Assembly (NCBI GenBank): GCA_902794535.1
Contig: CADBHQ010000027.1
Location: 1 to 32,388 of the forward strand
Reading direction: 5' to 3'
Length of the DNA stretch: 32,388 bases
DNA from: Fibrobacter succinogenes
GTDB taxonomy: Bacteria > Fibrobacterota > Fibrobacteria > Fibrobacterales > Fibrobacteraceae
The translations under genes were made by a program, and so were the position numbers. The first letter of the stretch is position 1, and every line of letters begins with the position of its first letter. This document shows positions 1-9,016 of this stretch, piece after piece. Below the pieces are notes generated by a model. It searched no databases. It had not been told where the DNA came from and saw only the letters and a list, made by a program, of their open reading frames with translations.

Positions 1-1
1 C

Positions 2-2089
2 GACGCTCAGGTGTGGTGGTGCAAGCACTGCAAGATTGTTTGCGCGAACGAAGAAGTCTTGAACGACGGCAGCCACGAAAAGTGCGGCACCAAGGAAGTG
101 GAACGCCGTAACCTCAAGCAGTGGCTCATGCGCATCCCGCTGTATGGCGACCGCCTGCTGAAGGGCCTCGACAAACTCGACTGGCCGCAGGGCGTGAAGG
201 ACATGCAGAAGAACTGGATCGGCAAGAGCTACGGTGCCGAAGTGGATTTTGCCATCGCCGACGCTAACGGCAAGCCGACCGAAAAGAAACTCCGCGTCTA
301 CACGACCCGTTGCGATACGTTGTTCGGTGCAACCTACATGGTGGTGGCTCCGGAACACGCTATGGTGCCGGAACTCACGACTGCTGAACAGAAGGCTGCT
401 GTAGAAGCCTACGTACACGCCGCCGCTTTGAAGAGCGACCTCGACCGTACGGAACTTGCCAAGGAAAAGACCGGTGTGTTCACTGGTTCTTATGCCGTGA
501 ACCCGCTTACTGGCACGAAGATTCCGGTGTGGGTCGCTGACTACGTTTTGACGGGCTATGGCACTGGCGCTATCATGGCTGTGCCTGCTCACGATACCCG
601 CGACTTTGATTTTGCAAAGAAGTTCAACCTGCCGGTTATCTGCATTATGGAACCGGATGCAAGCTGCCCCGAAGATGTTCGCCCGAAGGTTCTCGCTGGC
701 GAAGCTTGCTGGGCTGCCGACGGCACCTACATCAATAGCGAAAATGCAACGCTCTGCCTGAACGGTCTCAACAAGAAGCAGGGTATCGCCAAGGTGATCG
801 AATGGCTCGAAGCCAACAAGATTGGTAAGGCCACGGTGAACTACAAGCTTCGCGACTGGCTCTTCAGCCGTCAGCGTTACTGGGGCGAACCGTTCCCGAT
901 TATCCACTGGGAAGACGGCGAAATCTCTACTGTCGACGATTCCGAACTTCCGGTGCTCTTGCCGGAACTCAAGGACTACAAGCCGGGTGACGGCGGTCAG
1001 TCTCCGCTCGCCAACGCTACCGAATGGCTCCAGGTCGTCGATAAGAACGGCCGCAAGGGTATTCGCGAAACGAACACCATGCCGCAGTGGGCTGGTTCTT
1101 GCTGGTATTACCTCCGCTACATCGACGCTTGCAACGGCGATGCATTTGTGGCAAAGGAACTTGGTGCTGAACACGCCGTGCTTCACTTGCTCTACAGCCG
1201 TTTCTGGCACAAGGTCTTGTTCGATCTTGGCCTCGTCTCTACCGACGAACCGTTCCAGAAGCTCTTCAACCAGGGCATGATTCTCGCCTTCGCTTACGAA
1301 GATGCCGCTGGCTCCAAGGTCCCGACTGACGAAGTCGAAGAGAAGAACGGAAAGTTCTTCAAGAAGGGAACCGACATCGAGCTCAAGCAGATCGTAGCAA
1401 AGATGAGTAAGTCTTTAAAGAACGTTGTGAACCCGGATGACGTGGTGCGCGACTACGGTGCCGACAGCCTTCGTTTGTACGAAATGTTCATGGGCCCGCT
1501 GGACGCCGTGAAGCCGTGGCAGACCAAGGGTATCGAAGGTATGAACCGCTTCCTCGGCCGCGCCTGGCGTTCCGTGGTAGGCGATTCTGACGAAGCCCCG
1601 GTCTTTGTGGACGAAACTGCTCCCGAAGCTATTGAAAAGGTGATGCACCAGACCGTCATCAAGGTCACGAGCGACATCGAAAACATGAGCTTCAACACCG
1701 CAATTAGCCAGCTGATGATCTTCAACAACGAAATGATGAAGATGGACAAGCGCTACCGCGAACCGTGTGAAACGTTCGTCAAGCTCTTGCACCCGTTTGC
1801 CCCGCATATCGCCGAAGAAATGTGGAGCATCCTTGGACACAACGAATCGCTCACGAACGTCGCCTGGCCCGAAGCCGACCACTCCAAGGCCGTGGAAAAC
1901 ACCGTGGAAGTCGTGTTCCAGGTGAACGGCAAGGTCCGCGCGAAGGCCTCCGTCGCCAAGGACATGGACAAGGCCGCCCTCGAAAAGCTCGCCATGGAAA
2001 ACGATAGAATGAAAGAGTTCATGAACGGCAAAACCGTCGTGAAGTCCATCGTGGTCCCGGGCAAGCTTGTGAACATCGTGGTGAAATAA
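2..2089 (+). CDS. leuS: Leucyl-tRNA synthetase, 3' part (5' end outside window)
   Basis: Class I aminoacyl-tRNA synthetase that charges tRNA-Leu in the cytoplasm. The frame is already open at base 2 and stops at 2087-2089 (TAA), leaving about 695 C-terminal residues. A Cys pair pattern (CKHC, then a further Cys) is followed by the CP1 editing domain: the [12 protein letters not shown] block and [19 protein letters not shown], which resemble the threonine-rich and aspartate-containing editing motifs of LeuRS. The Rossmann fold resumes with [16 protein letters not shown], and the class I KMSKS signature is at 1400-1414, followed by the anticodon-binding helical domain and the small C-terminal domain. 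The N-terminal HIGH motif lies upstream of the window. Identification is from family knowledge of these motifs and their order. Nothing looks broken in the visible part. Confidence 0.97.
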   Translation, partial: DAQVWWCKHCKIVCANEEVLNDGSHEKCGTKEVERRNLKQWLMRIPLYGDRLLKGLDKLDWPQGVKDMQKNWIGKSYGAEVDFAIADANGKPTEKKLRVYTTRCDTLFGATYMVVAPEHAMVPELTTAEQKAAVEAYVHAAALKSDLDRTELAKEKTGVFTGSYAVNPLTGTKIPVWVADYVLTGYGTGAIMAVPAHDTRDFDFAKKFNLPVICIMEPDASCPEDVRPKVLAGEACWAADGTYINSENATLCLNGLNKKQGIAKVIEWLEANKIGKATVNYKLRDWLFSRQRYWGEPFPIIHWEDGEISTVDDSELPVLLPELKDYKPGDGGQSPLANATEWLQVVDKNGRKGIRETNTMPQWAGSCWYYLRYIDACNGDAFVAKELGAEHAVLHLLYSRFWHKVLFDLGLVSTDEPFQKLFNQGMILAFAYEDAAGSKVPTDEVEEKNGKFFKKGTDIELKQIVAKMSKSLKNVVNPDDVVRDYGADSLRLYEMFMGPLDAVKPWQTKGIEGMNRFLGRAWRSVVGDSDEAPVFVDETAPEAIEKVMHQTVIKVTSDIENMSFNTAISQLMIFNNEMMKMDKRYREPCETFVKLLHPFAPHIAEEMWSILGHNESLTNVAWPEADHSKAVENTVEVVFQVNGKVRAKASVAKDMDKAALEKLAMENDRMKEFMNGKTVVKSIVVPGKLVNIVVK

Positions 2090-2121
2090 TCACAAACTAC
2101 TGCGACGAAGTCGAAGGATCT

Positions 2122-2160
2122 AAAAAAATCCTGTCTCCTTAAAAAGAGACAGGATTTTTT
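2122..2160. terminator. Bidirectional intrinsic terminator between leuS and the xanthine permease gene
   Basis: Arms ATCCTGTCTC (2128-2137) and GAGACAGGAT (2146-2155) enclose an 8-nt loop. They are flanked by an A-run on the left and a T-run on the right, so the hairpin can end transcription from both convergent genes. Confidence 0.9.
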
Positions 2161-2188
2161 GTTTAAATGGGAAGATTGCTTCTTAAGC

Positions 2189-3493
2189 TTACTTCTCTTC
2201 TTTCTCTTTGGGCAATACCAGATTCAAGACGACGGCGAGAATGAATACCACGGCGACGCAGTTTTCGGCGAAGATGGTTTGGATGATTTGCGGGAAAATC
2301 TGGAACATTTTGGATGCCGAAGTGAATCCGAGGCCGGTGCTTAAGGACAAGCTGACGATAATCATGTTGCGCTGCGAGAATCCGCTTTTAGCAATCATGC
2401 CGAATCCGGCGAAGAGAATGGAACCGAACATCATAATGGTGCAACCACCGAGAACTGCTTGCGGAATGGTTGTGAGGAGCGTGCCTATGGGCGGGAAAAG
2501 GCCGCCAAGAAGCATAATGCCTGCACTTGTGGCGATGGCGAAACGGTTCACTACGCCAGAGAGTGAGGCGAGGCCTACGTTCTGGCTGAAAGATGTAATC
2601 GGAGTGCAGCCGAAGAGTCCGGAGATGGTGCTGACAAAGCCGTCGCAGCTGATGGCGCCACCCATTTCAACTTTGTGAATTTGACGCTTGAGGGCGCCGC
2701 TGCAAAGGGCGCTGGAATCGCCGACGGTTTCTGTGGCGGACACAAGATAGATTGCGATAACGGAGAGGATTGCGCCTAAATTAAATTCTGGAGTGAACGG
2801 GAGGAATTGGGGTAGCGCGACAATGCCGTTGCTTGTGAGCCCTGAGAAATCAACCATTCCCATGCAGAGGGCGAGAATATAGCCGACAATAAGGCCTACC
2901 AGCACAGAAAGCGAACGGAGGAATCCCTTGGCGAAAACTTGCGTGAGTAAGCAGGTGAGAAGCGTAACGCTACCGACAATCCAGTTCTGTGCAGAGCCGA
3001 AGTCTGCTGCACCCTGGCCGCCGGCAAATGAGTTTGCACCGATGGGCAAAAGTGAAAATCCGATGGAGGTCACGACGGTGGCGGCAACAATGTGCGGAAT
3101 CAACTTAAGCCAGTATTTTGCGCAAAGACCGAGTAATCCTTCGACAATGCCGCCGACGATAACGGCGCCCATGAGGGTGCCCATGCCTTGCGACGTGCCG
3201 ATAGAAATGGAAACCGAGAGGAACGTAAAACTGATGCCCATGACAATGGGGAGCCTAGAGCCGATTTTCCAGATGGGGTAAAGTTGCACGAGGGTGCCGA
3301 TACTTGCAATAATCATGCAATTCTGGATTAGCGAGGCAGTAAGGCCCTTCTCGATTCCGACGACGTTTGCGAGAATGATAATCGGCGTAATGTTGCTCAC
3401 GAACATGGCGAGCACATGCTGCAAGCCGAAGGGAATTGCCTGCAAAAGGGGAACGCGTCCGTCAAGCTGATAAATGTTGTTCGAAGTTTTCAT
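2189..3493 (-). CDS. pbuX: Xanthine/uracil permease of the NCS2 family
   Basis: A 434-residue polytopic inner-membrane protein of the nucleobase:cation symporter-2 family, which imports xanthine or uric acid by cation symport. Hydrophobic segments run through the whole length; the N-terminal region (PFGLQHVLAMFVSNITPIIIL) and the later SATETVGDSSALC block are typical of NCS2 carriers. The start is the ATG at 3493, 12 bp after the xpt stop, with GAGG in the gap as ribosome binding site, so it is translated from the same message as xpt. The xpt-permease pair points to xanthine as substrate, as in Bacillus xpt-pbuX; that is inference from context. No guanine-riboswitch-like core was seen upstream of the operon. 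Confidence 0.88.
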   Translation of the reverse strand: MKTSNNIYQLDGRVPLLQAIPFGLQHVLAMFVSNITPIIILANVVGIEKGLTASLIQNCMIIASIGTLVQLYPIWKIGSRLPIVMGISFTFLSVSISIGTSQGMGTLMGAVIVGGIVEGLLGLCAKYWLKLIPHIVAATVVTSIGFSLLPIGANSFAGGQGAADFGSAQNWIVGSVTLLTCLLTQVFAKGFLRSLSVLVGLIVGYILALCMGMVDFSGLTSNGIVALPQFLPFTPEFNLGAILSVIAIYLVSATETVGDSSALCSGALKRQIHKVEMGGAISCDGFVSTISGLFGCTPITSFSQNVGLASLSGVVNRFAIATSAGIMLLGGLFPPIGTLLTTIPQAVLGGCTIMMFGSILFAGFGMIAKSGFSQRNMIIVSLSLSTGLGFTSASKMFQIFPQIIQTIFAENCVAVVFILAVVLNLVLPKEKEEK

Positions 3494-3505
3494 GACGGAC
3501 CTCGA

Positions 3506-4087
3506 TTACTGTTCGCGGAACTTGATGAATCCGGTTTCAGCGTCCATGCTGTCGACGATGGCAATGGATTCCAAGCGTATGCCTGCGGCGCGGAGTTTTG
3601 CGCCACCGGGTTGCATGCCCTTTTCAATAGCGATGCCAACGCCGACGAGTTCGGCGCCTGCTTGCTTTACAAGGTCAATGAGCGCCTTGCTTGCTTCGCC
3701 GTCTGCCAAGAAGTCGTCGACAATCAAGATTTTATCGGTCGGCTTGAGGTATGGGCGCGATACGAAAATATCGTTGAACTTTTTGTGCGTGAAAGAATAT
3801 GCCTTGGCGACGTATTTGTCGTCGGTGCTGTTGACGGTTTGGCCTTTCTTGGCGAATACCACCGGAACATCGTTTAGGTATGCAATGAATGCCGCGATGG
3901 CGATTCCGCTTGCCTCGATGGTGAGCACCTTGTTGAATTCCACGTCAGCAAAGCGATGTTTGAATTCTTCGCCAATCTTTTGCATCAGGCGAATGTCAAT
4001 CTGGTGGTTTAAGAAACTGTCAACCTTAAGAACGTTGCCGGGCTTGACAACACCGTCGGCAAGGATTTTCTGCTCAAGAAAGTTCAT
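3506..4087 (-). CDS. xpt: Xanthine phosphoribosyltransferase
   Basis: A 193-residue cytoplasmic purine-salvage enzyme that converts xanthine and PRPP to XMP. The PRPP-binding signature ILIVDDFLADGEA lies at about residues 121-133, and the N-terminal block (ILADGVVKPGNVLKVDSFLNHQID) matches the Xpt subfamily, whose usual length is about 190 residues. First gene of a two-gene operon with the permease. The ATG at 4087 has no good Shine-Dalgarno; instead a promoter-like TTGCTA-N16-TAGATT ends 6 bp before it, which suggests a leaderless message. Confidence 0.93.
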   Translation of the reverse strand: MNFLEQKILADGVVKPGNVLKVDSFLNHQIDIRLMQKIGEEFKHRFADVEFNKVLTIEASGIAIAAFIAYLNDVPVVFAKKGQTVNSTDDKYVAKAYSFTHKKFNDIFVSRPYLKPTDKILIVDDFLADGEASKALIDLVKQAGAELVGVGIAIEKGMQPGGAKLRAAGIRLESIAIVDSMDAETGFIKFREQ

Positions 4088-4093
4088 GTGAAA

Positions 4094-4121
4094 AATCTAG
4101 CAAAATACCCATTTTTAGCAA
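4094..4121 (-). promoter_or_regulatory. Candidate xpt promoter
   Basis: On the minus strand, TTGCTA (4121-4116), a 16-bp spacer and TAGATT (4099-4094). The -10-like box ends 6 bp before the xpt ATG, so transcription would start at or next to the start codon. Confidence 0.45.
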
Positions 4122-4142
4122 GGATTTGAATTTCTTACATAT

Positions 4143-4171
4143 TTGCCCGTTTGAACGGGTATTTTTATATT
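4143..4171 (+). promoter_or_regulatory. Candidate symporter promoter overlapped by a palindromic operator
   Basis: TTGCCC (4143-4148), a 17-bp spacer and TATATT (4166-4171), with the ATG at 4178 only 6 bp later. The perfect inverted repeat CCCGTT-TG-AACGGG (4146-4159) lies over the -35 box and spacer, the usual place for a repressor site. It sits in the gap between the divergent xpt and symporter genes and could control either. Confidence 0.5.
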
Positions 4172-4177
4172 TAAAGC

Positions 4178-4293
4178 ATGTTTAAGGTAATTAAGGCTTT
4201 TTGCTGTCTGCTTTCTAACTACGCTTCCCCCTTTGTTATCGCAAGCGCAGTAGTCGCATTGGGAATGTATCTTCCATCATTCTCGGCGTCATC
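4178..4293 (+). pseudogene. Out-of-frame N-terminal part of the symporter gene
   Basis: An ATG at 4178 opens a frame reading MFKVIKAFCCLLSNYASPFV and then a hydrophobic stretch (IASAVVALGMY), which looks like the cytoplasmic start and first membrane segment of a bile acid:sodium symporter-family protein. This frame stops at 4298-4300. The rest of the protein is in another frame, which becomes recognisable at about 4261 (GNVSSIILGVIML). The junction near 4256-4262 lacks 1 nt or a larger number leaving remainder 1 on division by 3. Compared with the family, roughly ten residues between the two parts also seem to be missing. It could be a real deletion or a sequence error. Confidence 0.55.
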
Positions 4294-5142
4294 ATGTTGA
4301 GCATGGGTCTCACGATCTCGACAGACGATGTCCGCAACCTGATGAAACAGCCGCTCCATATTTTGCTTGGTGCGGTTGCGCAGTACACGATCATGCCGTT
4401 TGTCGCTTTCGGGCTTTCGAAGGTGTTCGGGCTGGATCCGTATCTGGCTGTGGGCATTATTTTGGTAGGATGCTGCCCGGGCGGTGTTTCGAGTAACGTC
4501 ATGAGTTTCTTGGCCCGCGGCGATGTGACTTATTCGGTGAGCATGACCATGGTCAGCACGCTTCTTGCTCCTATCATGACGCCGCTGCTTGTGCTGTGGC
4601 TTGCCGACACAAGCATTGACGTGAATGCGAAAGGGATGTTCCTGAATATTCTTTATGTGACGATTGCGCCGATTACCATCGGGTTCCTTTGCAACTACTT
4701 CTTGGGCAAGCGCGCCGTATTTAAAGAAATCCAGTCGAATATGCCTGCAGTGAGCGTGATTGGATTGATGATGATTGTGGGCGGTGTCGTCGTGACAGTG
4801 CGTCCGCAATTGTTCGCAAATGGCCTCGGCCTGATTTTCTTGGTGCTTGCAGTGGTGTTCTGCCACAATGCGCTAGGTTATGTGCTCGGCTACAGCGTGG
4901 GCAAACTCTTCAAGTTCAATACCGCCAAGAAGCGTACCATCGCTATCGAAGTCGGCGTGCAGAATGCTGGCATGGCAACGGTGCTTGCCATGGCATTCTT
5001 TGCAAATCCTGAAAATGTGGCAAGGAACCCTGCTGCGGTTCTTTGCATGGTACCCTGCGCCTTGAGCTGCGCCTACCATTCCATTAGCGGAACGGTACTC
5101 GCGAATATCTTCGCTTGGCGCGACAAGAAAAAGGAAAAATAA
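4294..5142 (+). CDS. Bile acid:sodium symporter (BASS) family transporter, intact part
   Basis: A 282-residue polytopic membrane protein from the first in-frame ATG. The family hallmark GCCPGGVSSNVMSFLARGDV (about residues 59-78) holds the conserved region around the sodium-binding crossover, and the second half contains EVGVQNAGMATVLAMAFF, matching the second conserved motif. Family members cotransport organic anions such as bile acids, pantothenate or keto acids with sodium; the substrate here cannot be told. The ATG at 4294 has no ribosome binding site and would start inside an early membrane segment (MLSMGLTIS). The true start is therefore more likely 4178 in another frame, making this the downstream part of a frameshifted gene. 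If functional it needs a corrected frame. Confidence 0.85.
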   Translation: MLSMGLTISTDDVRNLMKQPLHILLGAVAQYTIMPFVAFGLSKVFGLDPYLAVGIILVGCCPGGVSSNVMSFLARGDVTYSVSMTMVSTLLAPIMTPLLVLWLADTSIDVNAKGMFLNILYVTIAPITIGFLCNYFLGKRAVFKEIQSNMPAVSVIGLMMIVGGVVVTVRPQLFANGLGLIFLVLAVVFCHNALGYVLGYSVGKLFKFNTAKKRTIAIEVGVQNAGMATVLAMAFFANPENVARNPAAVLCMVPCALSCAYHSISGTVLANIFAWRDKKKEK

Positions 5143-5163
5143 AACCGTGGCAAAACCACGGTT
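5143..5163 (-). terminator. Intrinsic terminator after the GH8 gene
   Basis: AACCGTGG (5143-5150) and CCACGGTT (5156-5163) with a 5-nt loop. On the minus strand it is followed by TTTTATTTTT, which overlaps the end of the symporter gene; on the plus strand the tail is poor. Confidence 0.8.
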
Positions 5164-5193
5164 CTATTCAAAGAGAGATTTCTGAAAAACCTT

Positions 5194-6764
5194 TTAACGG
5201 ACTGCGACTTTTCGCATGTAGCTCGTTCCCTTGGAACGGGCTTTTATAATATAGACGCCTTGGCTGCCCTTTTGCCACAAGAAATTGGAGCCGCGGGCTT
5301 CTGCAATTTTGTGTCCGTTCATGTCGTAAAGGCTCCATTCAGCGACTTCGGGAAGCGTGAACAGAATGGCGTTCCCCATATGGGTTAAACGGATGTCTGC
5401 GCTTGCTTTGATTCGGCTGTGAGCAATTCCGATTACGGGTTTGGTCAACGAAGACGAATCGCCCGCAGTTGCAGCCTTGGGATTGTCGATGGCGTCAATC
5501 ACGTTCATGAAAGTTCCGCTCATCATAGAGGCGCCAAACCAAGCGAGGAACTGGTCAAAGTACATTTCGTTGTGGAGCGTGTCTTCGATTCCACCGGTGG
5601 GGTCTACGGCATTTCCAAAGAAATCTCCGCCTTCGTAGAATTTACCGAGTTCTTCACTGAAGGCGATACGGTCAGCAGATTCGCCTACGGCAAGCGCTGC
5701 GGTTGACCACATACCAACGGTCAAGTGGCTGTGTTCGCGGCGGTAACGCCAAGTGCTTTCGTTCTTGCTGTCATTAAAATCGGTCCAAATGTCGTCAGCC
5801 GGCAAAAGTTCGCCCGCTTTTTCAATCTGGTAGAAGTTCGAAGCTGCGGCTCCGCCTTTGCTGTTAATGAAGGCGAGCGAATTCTTGAGGAAGTCCTTGG
5901 CGCGCGATTCATCGAACCATACGGCGTCAATAGCGACTCGCCATAAGATACGGATAGCATCTTTAAAGAATGCACGGCTGTTAAAGTAGGCGTTATAGCC
6001 GAGGCTTCCGGCCCAATTGCCGTCGGGGCGCATCCAGTCGGGAATCATGCCCATGCTGTAGCCGGGGCTTTTCGATAGAATTTCATAAGTCTTCTCGACA
6101 ACCATGTTCCAGCGATCGCCATTGCTGTCGAACTTGGCGAAAATCTTGTACCACGCCGGCGAGAAATATCCGGGGTTCACAAAATTGTCGCCGCCCCAGC
6201 CTGCGCCCGGTGCCAAAATTCCGCTGCTGGTAATCTGCTGGGAACTCCACATGCAATCAAGAATTTTCTTGGCGTGGTCGGCGTAGCCTTAAACTTGGTC
6301 GACGTATAAGGTTGCCACTTGCCTGCAGAAACGAGCTTGTCCGCAAAAATCAGGGCGAGCGCAACGTCTTCTTCAGCGTCGGTGGCGGCGCCTTCGCCGC
6401 TAATGTTTCCGTCGGGTCCCATTTGCCAGTTGTAATAGCAACCGTCCCACATTTTTTCGTTGGCGGCGTCCCAAATGCTGTTGAAATGCTCTTGGTCGTT
6501 GGCATACAAGGCAACCAACATGCCGTATCCGACGGCTTCGCTCACGGCATCGCCTGGCGTTTCACTCTTAGGGCGGTGAATGAGCCCTTTGCCTGCGGAA
6601 TAGGGATTGATGTTCCTGCGCACAAGTCCTTGCCAGGTGCTGTCGAGGGCTGCCTTCCAGTACGATTCGTCAACCTTCGGTTGTGCGTTGGGGAGATCTA
6701 GCACTGCAAAGGAACTGCTGAATGCTCCGGCAATGCAAAGGGGTAAAATCTTTGATAGCTTCAT
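5194..6764 (-). pseudogene. Secreted glycoside hydrolase family 8 enzyme, split by an apparent 1-nt frameshift
   Basis: GH8 enzymes are inverting endo-glycanases (endoglucanase, lichenase, xylanase or chitosanase). The first frame (ATG 6764, with GGAG 6 bp upstream) has a signal peptide ending near SSSFA and the conserved SEAVGYGM block with the putative general acid Glu76. It also has a GH8-signature-like ATDAEEDVALAL at 128-139, with Glu where Asp is usual. The second frame runs to 5194 and carries the rest of the (alpha/alpha)6 barrel. The first frame reads YTSTKFK and the other then continues GYADHAKKILDCMW; adding one base near 6286-6290, where the minus strand reads AAGGC, restores one protein of about 520 residues. 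The last 75 residues (SLYDMNGHKIAEA, then GVYIIKA) look like a type IX secretion sorting domain, fitting an extracellular polysaccharide-degrading enzyme. Substrate is not determined; a sequencing error is possible. Confidence 0.85.
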
Positions 6765-6806
6765 AACATCTCCAGAATGTTCAAACTCCCCTTTGCAAAT
6801 ATATAT

Positions 6807-6834
6807 AAAAAAGCGCAGTCGAGAAAACTGCGCT
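6807..6834 (-). terminator. Intrinsic terminator after the lipoprotein operon
   Basis: AGCGCAGT (6812-6819) pairs with ACTGCGCT (6827-6834). On the minus strand the hairpin runs into six T residues, just after the stop codon at 6857. Confidence 0.88.
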
Positions 6835-6856
6835 CCTTTTGTGTGATTTCAATCTC

Positions 6857-9004
6857 TTAGTCTTTAATGCACCTTACGCTGCAGCTGAGGTACTGCTTTT
6901 GCTTGGTGAGGATAAAATCTCCGCTGTTGTCGCTACTAAGCCTGTAAACGTAAGCGGTTGAGTCTGCATCGGAATGGTTTTGGCTGCACAAGTTGGTGCT
7001 AGAACGCCATCCGTTATAGTTGCCATTAAGATTACGGCTTCCGGCAAAATAAAGCGAGAATCCGAGCAAGTCTTCGCCGGGCCTGAAATTATTGGTCTGG
7101 AAAATCTGGGTGTCCCTCTTGTTCTTGAACCAAGTCTTTCCAAATTTTTCGAGCTTTTCGAATTCTTCGTTAGTGGGAATGCGGAATCCTTCAGGGCAAA
7201 TGTTTTCTACCTGCGCGTTTTCGCCGAGGATTACATCCCAGCGGTACAGGCGTCCGAAGTTGTTGCAGTTTGCGAGACTGTCTTCGGGGCACCAGCTAGA
7301 ATCAATCGCTAGGTTCATGTTTTCCGAAAGCCAAATCTGGTCGCCAATGCCGATGGTCCCGTAAACGGTTCCATCGCGTTCGTCTTCTACAATGCCGGTG
7401 ACCAAGGAATCGCTTGCGAATCTCCAAGAGAAGCCGTTGCAGTTATAAATAGAATTCTGGTATGTGTAATAGCCCTTGTGTTCTGCGTGGCAACCGTGCC
7501 CCATAATCATGTCGAATTCGTTTGCTACGGCCACGTCGCCTTTGTAACAGTAGTAATAGATGGTCGTGTCGATTTGGCCTTTATGGAACGATTCTTCGTC
7601 TTCGCCGCAGGAAATCAGTTTTGCTTCTTTATCAAGCAAGGTTTCTTCTTTCGGCTCATCAGGTTCTGTCGGCATGATTACGGTGTATTTGCCTTCGTAG
7701 CAAAGAACCTGTACGGTAGAATCGATGAGGCTCGGGCGTCTTGTGTAGGCGGAGTCGCAATCGATTCCCTGCGAGTAATATTGTTCTTTGGTTGCCGTAT
7801 TCCAGAATAACTGGTAGCCTAAATCCTCGCATATTCTGTAGGGCATAGAATAGAAACCAACTAATGAATCACTCGTTATTATGACTTTTCCTAGGATTGA
7901 GGTAACGCAGGCTATGCCGTTTTGTATGCTGGGCGAAATCCATTTGCCTTGAATAGAATCGTAGGCGTAACTAAAAAAGTCATCTGCGTTTCCGGGTCTT
8001 ATTTCTCCATCGTAGCCAGGTTCCCAGCCGTAGGTGTTAGAGAAATAAATGCTAGGTATATGCCAACCATATTCTTCGCTGCACAAGAACGCTTCTTTGA
8101 AGTTTTCGCTGCTGGAATCCGCATTGACTTTTACGGAATCGATGTTTTTGCTGTCGCATATTCCAAAGCCGTAGATTAGGCCGTAAATACGCGACCCGAT
8201 TTTCCGTTCGGGCTTGGGTTCTTCATTATTGTACAGGTATCCGAAGAATCGGGCTGCATAGTCGGCGAATATGAGTTTAAGGCTGTCTTTTTCCCATTTG
8301 CCGGTCTCTTCGAATAGGCTTTCAAGGCCGGTATGGTAATAGATGTTGCCGATAGAGAATGCCTTTACGATATTCTGGGTTAGGGAATCTTTATCGTTAC
8401 GAGAAATTTGATTTGAAAGTTTGATATCGAATGTCTCGCCGAGAAGATCACTCAAGACTTCTTGCTGGGCTTTTCTTTCTGCAGAATCTGCTGGGAGCCC
8501 GTCCTTCATGAGCTTCAGGATTCTTTTGCTTTCGAACAAGGTGAGCAAATTGACGTAGGCTGTATCTATTCTGCTCAGATCTATAAAACTCATTTCGGGA
8601 ACGGTGTTGGAAGTTCTATTTTCGACTTTCAAGAGAGCGTATGGCGATTGCAGTTTTAAGTTCTTGAATAAAAAGTCGCAAGAGTCGCATTCTGCCTTGA
8701 CCATGAATTCACGACCTGTAAGATCCAGCGCCGAATTCACTTCGAGTATGGACGCTTCGGTCCATTTGGAGTGAGCGGTGATTAGTGTGAACTTGTCCTT
8801 TTTAAACAGCGTTATTGAATCTGCGGTTGAAAGCGAATCGGAGGTTGCCAAGGAATCTGATTTAGAGTCCTTTTCGTCTTTGCCCTTTTCGTCGTTCTGT
8901 GTAGGTTCGTTTGCGGGTTCGTTTTGCGGTTCACTTGAAGAATCTTCGCCGCAGCCCGCCAGGAGGCCGCCTACTAAAAGAATACCTGTGATCAATCTTT
9001 TCAT
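6857..9004 (-). CDS. Large lipoprotein with C-terminal Fibrobacter major paralogous domain (TIGR02145-like)
   Basis: About 715 residues. The ATG at 9004 is preceded by GGGGGA; a TTG four codons further upstream is less likely. The N-terminus is a lipoprotein signal (MKRLITGILLVGGLLAGC) with Cys18 as lipid anchor, followed by a Ser/Asp/Glu/Lys-rich linker to about residue 60. The middle (residues 70-530) is not recognised; it has several Cys and Trp/Tyr-rich stretches. The last 160 residues (GTIGIGDQIWLSENMN, CNNFGRLYRWD, CPEGFRIPTNEEFEKL, ending SVRCIKD) match the Fibrobacter succinogenes major paralogous domain, which is many-copied in this genus and of unknown function. It lies 12 bp after the preceding lipoprotein gene and is probably cotranscribed. 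Likely exposed on the outer membrane; function unknown. Confidence 0.85.
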   Translation of the reverse strand: MKRLITGILLVGGLLAGCGEDSSSEPQNEPANEPTQNDEKGKDEKDSKSDSLATSDSLSTADSITLFKKDKFTLITAHSKWTEASILEVNSALDLTGREFMVKAECDSCDFLFKNLKLQSPYALLKVENRTSNTVPEMSFIDLSRIDTAYVNLLTLFESKRILKLMKDGLPADSAERKAQQEVLSDLLGETFDIKLSNQISRNDKDSLTQNIVKAFSIGNIYYHTGLESLFEETGKWEKDSLKLIFADYAARFFGYLYNNEEPKPERKIGSRIYGLIYGFGICDSKNIDSVKVNADSSSENFKEAFLCSEEYGWHIPSIYFSNTYGWEPGYDGEIRPGNADDFFSYAYDSIQGKWISPSIQNGIACVTSILGKVIITSDSLVGFYSMPYRICEDLGYQLFWNTATKEQYYSQGIDCDSAYTRRPSLIDSTVQVLCYEGKYTVIMPTEPDEPKEETLLDKEAKLISCGEDEESFHKGQIDTTIYYYCYKGDVAVANEFDMIMGHGCHAEHKGYYTYQNSIYNCNGFSWRFASDSLVTGIVEDERDGTVYGTIGIGDQIWLSENMNLAIDSSWCPEDSLANCNNFGRLYRWDVILGENAQVENICPEGFRIPTNEEFEKLEKFGKTWFKNKRDTQIFQTNNFRPGEDLLGFSLYFAGSRNLNGNYNGWRSSTNLCSQNHSDADSTAYVYRLSSDNSGDFILTKQKQYLSCSVRCIKD

Positions 9005-9016
9005 CGTGTCCCCCAA

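Noticed and set aside
4088..4177. Guanine/xanthine riboswitch before xpt
   Set aside because: The gap is short, the purine-riboswitch core words are absent, and the promoter-like box is too close to the ATG to leave room for an aptamer.
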